64,000 nt of DNA, taken from positions 186,001 to 250,000 of the forward strand of contig NZ_CAJHBS010000002.1 of the NCBI RefSeq assembly GCF_904846705.1. Reading direction: 5' to 3'. The position numbers and the translations under genes are program-made. How positions within the stretch are numbered: position 1 is the first letter of the stretch; every line of letters starts with the position of its first letter. Below the pieces are notes generated by a model. It did no database searches, had not been told where the DNA came from, and worked only from the letters and a program-made list of their open reading frames with translations. Positions 60,230 to 64,000 of this stretch are shown here, in pieces. Origin of the DNA: Psychrobacter sp. Pi2-52 (GTDB lineage Bacteria > Pseudomonadota > Gammaproteobacteria > Pseudomonadales > Moraxellaceae).

Positions 60230-60271
60230 AAAAGCACTCATACGTTCACAGCGTATGAGTGCTTTTTTTTG
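60230..60271 (+). terminator. Rho-independent terminator of the MFS gene
   Basis: AGCACTCATACG (60233-60244) pairs perfectly with CGTATGAGTGCT (60252-60263), followed by a T-run. The 280 bases between this hairpin and the next gene are AT-rich, with no further feature recognised. Confidence 0.92.
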
Positions 60272-60550
60272 CGTTGAATACTTATTCAGTTAAGGATCAA
60301 GTCTTATAGAGACTTTAAGTAGCAACGTTTGTCAGGTTTTAGTAAACATAAGTTGTTCTGAATTATATGCAGACTTTGCTATATATAACTAATCGTAGAT
60401 AATGACCAAACATAATTATTGCAATCATAAAATTAGACAAGTATTATCTAACGTAACTTTCTGTAAGCAAATATGTATAGACATTACTTAACCTTGCTAG
60501 ATTGTCAATTAATTAAAATGTAAAACAACGTTAGGTTTCAAGGATAGATT

Positions 60551-61420
60551 ATGAAGCAGTTATATCGAGCGTTACCGATTTTGTTGAGTGTTGGCCTATT
60601 TGGCTGTGGTAATTCTGCTACTCAAGAAAGTGCAAATACACCAGTAAAGGAAAACACAGATAGCTTTGTGAGTAAGCTACCTGATACAGCGCCAACATTG
60701 AAAGTTGCCATGACTGGTGATTTGCCGCCTTTTTCATTCCAAGATGACTATGGCAATATGCAAGGCACTGATGTTGATTCAATTCGTGCTATTGGTGAAG
60801 AGCAGGGATTCAAAGTCGAGTTTTACAAAGAAACTTGGCAAGATATGTTCGATAGCGTTGAATCAGGAAAGCGTGATCTAGCGATTTCTGGTATTTCTTA
60901 CAAAGACGATCGTGCAGTGAGATATGGTCTATCAACACCATACTTTTTCAACCCAGCTACTATCATGTATTTGGAAGGTAAGTTTGATATAAAAGGCTTA
61001 AACGATATAAAAGGTCTAAAAGCAGGTACGTTAGAAGGCTCTAAAGAAGAAGACACGCTAAAAGAGATGGGTAGTTCGGTGGAGCTAATTTCAAGACCTA
61101 CAGCATTTTTGGCGTATCAGGATTTGGTTCAAGGTAATACGGATGTCTTCTTGTACGATATGCCAGTCTTGCAATATATCGTCAAAGGCTATCCTGAGCA
61201 TAAAGTGAAAATTGTACCCTATGAAGCTGCAGATGCACCTTCAGCCCAGCAAGTGGTGCTCATGGCAAAAGAAAATACCCAGCTTATCAAAACGGTTAAT
61301 GAAGGTATTGCCAAACTAAAAGAAAAAGGGACATTTAAAGAAATTGAGGCGCGCTGGTTGGGTGAAGCTGACCCTGATGAAAAGAGCGACTCTGACACCA
61401 ATACTAAGCAATTGAACTAA
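60551..61420 (+). CDS. Periplasmic solute-binding lipoprotein (SBP family 3)
   Basis: A 289-residue lipoprotein with signal peptide and lipobox LFGC, a Ser/Thr/Asn spacer, and a bilobed binding domain of the polar amino-acid type (LKVAMTGDLPPFSFQDDYGNMQGTDVDSIRAIGEEQGF, RDLAISGISYKDDRAVRYGLSTPYFF). No ABC permease or ATPase gene is adjacent. Instead a membrane CheA-like kinase starts 12 bases after the stop codon. The simplest reading is that the protein senses a ligand for that kinase rather than serving transport. AAGGA precedes the ATG. Confidence 0.88.
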   Translation: MKQLYRALPILLSVGLFGCGNSATQESANTPVKENTDSFVSKLPDTAPTLKVAMTGDLPPFSFQDDYGNMQGTDVDSIRAIGEEQGFKVEFYKETWQDMFDSVESGKRDLAISGISYKDDRAVRYGLSTPYFFNPATIMYLEGKFDIKGLNDIKGLKAGTLEGSKEEDTLKEMGSSVELISRPTAFLAYQDLVQGNTDVFLYDMPVLQYIVKGYPEHKVKIVPYEAADAPSAQQVVLMAKENTQLIKTVNEGIAKLKEKGTFKEIEARWLGEADPDEKSDSDTNTKQLN

Positions 61421-61432
61421 GGAATTCTGAAG

Positions 61433-63613
61433 ATGGCAACCGTACCTAATGTCGACAATAAGCGCTATCAAGGTCTGATTATTTCAATTGCACTATTTTT
61501 ATCTCTAATCGGTGCTTTGCTGGCGTTTACGTTTTATACCTCAAATTTATTAGAACGAAACACGGCTTTAATTGACCAAACTAACCAAGTGGCAAACAGT
61601 GCACAGGCAGTAATTAAAGATCTTTTCGATTTAGACAGTAGTTATGGTGAGGATACTAACTCTCCGCACATACAACGAGTGCTAAGCCGTTTAGAGCAAA
61701 ATACTGCGTTGATTACTAGCTCTATCACTGCCATTGAACAAGGCAGTACGATCACAGATGCAGAAGGTAATAGCTATGACTTGCCAAAAATTGATAGTCA
61801 AGCACAAACCAATATTGCTGCGGCCAATGAGCAATGGAAAGCGCTAGAGCCTAAGATTCAAACATATCTAAAAGATGCTGATAATATCATGGTAACGTCT
61901 GCTGATGAATTGACGCAGGCCGTTGAACAGGCGAAAACATCAAGTTTGTTTATTAACGATTCTTTGGATAATTTGACAAAAGACGTGTTCGATAGTGCAC
62001 AACGTCAAGCAACTACCATTCGTCTTATTCAGGTGCTTGGTGTTGCCGCTATTTTTACCTACTTCCTAATCTTCGTATTCTTCTTTGTACGTCGTCTACG
62101 TGAGACGGATGCTGAAGCACTTGCCGCTCGCCAAGAAACGCAAGAGATTATGGAAACGGTAAATACAGGTCTTTTCCTACTTGATAAGGACTTGAATATT
62201 GGTCAACAGCATTCTCGCGCGCTGAACAATATCATCGGCTCTGATAGCTTGTCAGGGGAGAACTTTACCAATGTCTTACGTGGTCGTATCTCTGATAAAG
62301 ACCTCAAGACCACCCAGCAGTTTATTGAACAGCTCTATAACCCTCGAGTGAAAGAAAAACTGGTAGATTCACTTAACCCGTTAAACAAGGTCATGCTACA
62401 TAACCTATCTGAAGACAAGAGTCTTGATAATCGCTTCTTAGATTTTAAATTCTCACGTGTTTATGACAATAAAGACATTGCTCGTATCTTGGTCAACGTT
62501 AACGATGTATCAGATGCAGTCTACTTAGAACAGCGCCTAGAAAAAGAGCGTTCGCAAAACGATATGCAGATTGAGATGTTAACGACTATCTTGAATGTGA
62601 ATCCAAAGATTATTAATGAGTTTATTGGTAATACCCAAGCGCATATCGAGAAGATGAATAATATCTTAAAAAATCCTGGTAGCTCACAATACGAGCTTGA
62701 AGGCAAATTGAAAGCTATTTATCGTGAAATGCATAGCTTAAAAGGTGAAGCATCAGCACTAAAACTACATAGCTTTACAAAGATTGCTTCTGATGCTGAA
62801 GACAAGTTACATGCATTACAAAACCAAGGTCAGTTGTCTGGTAATGACTTCTTACCATTGGCAGTACATTTGGATGACTTGCTCAGCTTATCGAACACGA
62901 TTGCGACGTTGGGTGAGCGTATCAACCGCTCAGCACCGACAGCAGCTAAGTCGTCAACCGTACAAGCACCAGTCGCTACTCAAAATCCAGTAGCAGACCA
63001 TGCAGCTAGCAATGCTGACTTTGATGGTGGGCTAGATATCGACTTAGACAATGAAGCAGATGACGATTTATTGTCTTTTTATAATGAATTTACAAAAGAG
63101 ATTGCTGCAAGACAAGGCAAGCGAGTACAGCTAAAAAGTACGACGCTGACCCAAACCAGCATTCCAGCACATCTTGCAAAGCCAATCAAAGAAATCAGTA
63201 TTCAATTGCTACGTAATGCGGTGGTACATGGTATCGAGTCGCCAAGTGTGCGTCATACTACTGGCAAAACTGACATTGGGACCATAGATTTGGAAGTGCA
63301 AGACAACGGTTCAAACTTTATGCTGGTTGTGCAAGATGACGGACAAGGCATCAACTATGACAGCATCCGTAATAAGCTGATTGAAGAAGGTCGTTTCGGT
63401 ACGGAAGAGGCAAATCAGCTTAGCAAAGGTGACTTGCTCAAACAGCTGTTCTCTTCTGGATTCTCTACCAAAGAGCACGCAGATGAAGACGGTGGCCGCG
63501 GTGTCGGACTTGATATCATCAAAGCAAAAGTAAAAGAGTATGATGGCAAGCTTAATGTAAATAGCGAGCTAGGTCAGATGACACGGTTTGTCATTACTTT
63601 ACCTAAAGCTTAA
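61433..63613 (+). CDS. Membrane-bound CheA-like histidine kinase
   Basis: A 726-residue kinase with helix 1 (about 14-35), a periplasmic helical domain, helix 2 (about 198-220), a PAS-like domain (METVNTGLFLLDKDLN...), an HPt domain with phospho-acceptor H434 in REMHSLKGEASALKL, an Ala/Pro/Asp-rich linker, and a CheA-type ATPase (QLLRNAVVHGIESP, DDGQGINYD, GGRGVGLDII). Unlike chemotaxis CheA it has membrane helices, no visible P3 dimerisation helices and no C-terminal CheW-like domain; it ends just after the ATPase. The binding-protein gene ends 12 bases upstream and a CheY-like gene follows after 61 bases. Its output process is unknown. Confidence 0.88.
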   Translation: MATVPNVDNKRYQGLIISIALFLSLIGALLAFTFYTSNLLERNTALIDQTNQVANSAQAVIKDLFDLDSSYGEDTNSPHIQRVLSRLEQNTALITSSITAIEQGSTITDAEGNSYDLPKIDSQAQTNIAAANEQWKALEPKIQTYLKDADNIMVTSADELTQAVEQAKTSSLFINDSLDNLTKDVFDSAQRQATTIRLIQVLGVAAIFTYFLIFVFFFVRRLRETDAEALAARQETQEIMETVNTGLFLLDKDLNIGQQHSRALNNIIGSDSLSGENFTNVLRGRISDKDLKTTQQFIEQLYNPRVKEKLVDSLNPLNKVMLHNLSEDKSLDNRFLDFKFSRVYDNKDIARILVNVNDVSDAVYLEQRLEKERSQNDMQIEMLTTILNVNPKIINEFIGNTQAHIEKMNNILKNPGSSQYELEGKLKAIYREMHSLKGEASALKLHSFTKIASDAEDKLHALQNQGQLSGNDFLPLAVHLDDLLSLSNTIATLGERINRSAPTAAKSSTVQAPVATQNPVADHAASNADFDGGLDIDLDNEADDDLLSFYNEFTKEIAARQGKRVQLKSTTLTQTSIPAHLAKPIKEISIQLLRNAVVHGIESPSVRHTTGKTDIGTIDLEVQDNGSNFMLVVQDDGQGINYDSIRNKLIEEGRFGTEEANQLSKGDLLKQLFSSGFSTKEHADEDGGRGVGLDIIKAKVKEYDGKLNVNSELGQMTRFVITLPKA

Positions 63614-63674
63614 TCAAAATAGTAATTATATTGTCAGGGACGACAAGCACTTCATTAAAGGTAGTAGATAAGTT

Positions 63675-64000
63675 ATGCATAAGTTAATGATTGTTGATGA
63701 TTCAAATATTATTAGAAACCGTATTCAGCGCGCATACGATTCAGGAAAGTTCATGTTGGTGGCGACAGCGACTAGCGGTGTTCAAGCCATCGAAAAGTTC
63801 AATGTTCATCGTCCTGATGTGATCACCATGGACCTAACCATGCCACAAATGGATGGGCTAGAATGTATTGAAAAAATCATCGCGATTGATCCTGAAGTAC
63901 GCATTTTAGTGGTATCAGCGTTATCGGATAAAGCCACCGGCATTGAAGCATTGTCACTAGGTGCTAGCGGCTTTTTGTGCAAGCCCTTCTCAGAAGAGGA
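63675..64000 (+). CDS. CheY-like response regulator, 3'-truncated by the window
   Basis: Too close to the edge for a complete frame, but 108 codons can be read from the ATG at 63675. They begin MHKLMIVDDSNIIRNRIQRAYDS... and give a full receiver fold with the acidic pair DD (residues 8-9), phospho-acceptor D53 in MDLTMPQMDG, the VVSAL switch threonine/serine position and K105-like lysine in LCKPFSEE. Whether an output domain follows is not visible. It is the likely phosphate acceptor of the CheA-like kinase immediately upstream. Confidence 0.9.
   Translation, partial: MHKLMIVDDSNIIRNRIQRAYDSGKFMLVATATSGVQAIEKFNVHRPDVITMDLTMPQMDGLECIEKIIAIDPEVRILVVSALSDKATGIEALSLGASGFLCKPFSEE

Overview
The window looks like one contiguous chromosomal segment of a Psychrobacter-like member of the Moraxellaceae (Gammaproteobacteria). 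This rests on gene order (smc-zipA-ligA; lepA-lepB-DUF4845-rnc-era-recO-pdxJ; birA-coaX; coaD-ferredoxin-bioA-bioD-rnpB), on the protein styles (OmpA with thrombospondin-type calcium repeats, RelA, a GacS/BarA-type hybrid kinase) and on moderate GC with AT-rich intergenic DNA. The assignment is inference from familiarity, not from a search. Nearly all genes are intact. Only the first (methylcrotonyl-CoA carboxylase alpha) and the last (a CheY-like regulator) are cut by the window ends. I saw no insertion sequence, prophage or CRISPR array.

Layout. 1-4.1 kb: leucine/isovalerate catabolism (mccA, HMG-CoA lyase, isovaleryl-CoA dehydrogenase). 4.2-6.0 kb: cofactor genes coaX and birA on the minus strand. 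6.2-15.6 kb: a TauE/SafE permease, an unknown helical protein, then smc, zipA and ligA. 15.6-17.5 kb: a clearly AT-richer accessory island holding a DarT1-type ADP-ribosyltransferase toxin and its NADAR antitoxin; the toxin carries an extra N-terminal domain that resembles an addiction-module antidote. 17.8-22.0 kb: two small lipoproteins and a YgiQ radical SAM protein. 22.4-24.6 kb: a canonical sigma-54 promoter followed by an ammonium transporter and an unknown companion protein. 24.7-28.0 kb: lipoprotein, Lrp/AsnC regulator, RarD-like permease, smpB. 28.3-31.9 kb: coaD, ferredoxin, bioA-bioD, RNase P RNA and a tRNA with anticodon CAT. 32.3-39.5 kb: lepA to pdxJ, a housekeeping run for translation, secretion and repair. 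39.5-45.5 kb: an orphan pseudopilin, an OmpA-family protein, typA, mscL and a small secreted protein. 45.8-53.3 kb: mutM, relA, rlmD, a PolB-type exonuclease and cysM, all minus strand. 53.8-60.2 kb: a BarA/GacS-type hybrid kinase, a crotonase and a Bcr/CflA efflux pump. 60.5-64.0 kb: a periplasmic binding lipoprotein, a membrane CheA-like kinase and a CheY-like regulator, which look like one sensory pathway.

Points most worth attention are the DarT1/NADAR module with its fused antidote-like domain; a family of about 105-bp intergenic repeats with TATAGTCAA-type inverted ends (four copies here, two in tandem); the sigma-54 promoter and unknown companion gene of the ammonium transporter; the binding protein/CheA-like kinase/CheY-like regulator cluster; and several housekeeping proteins with unusual extensions or substituted key residues (OmpA peptidoglycan-binding Asp, RelA EXDD motif, FimT-like leader).
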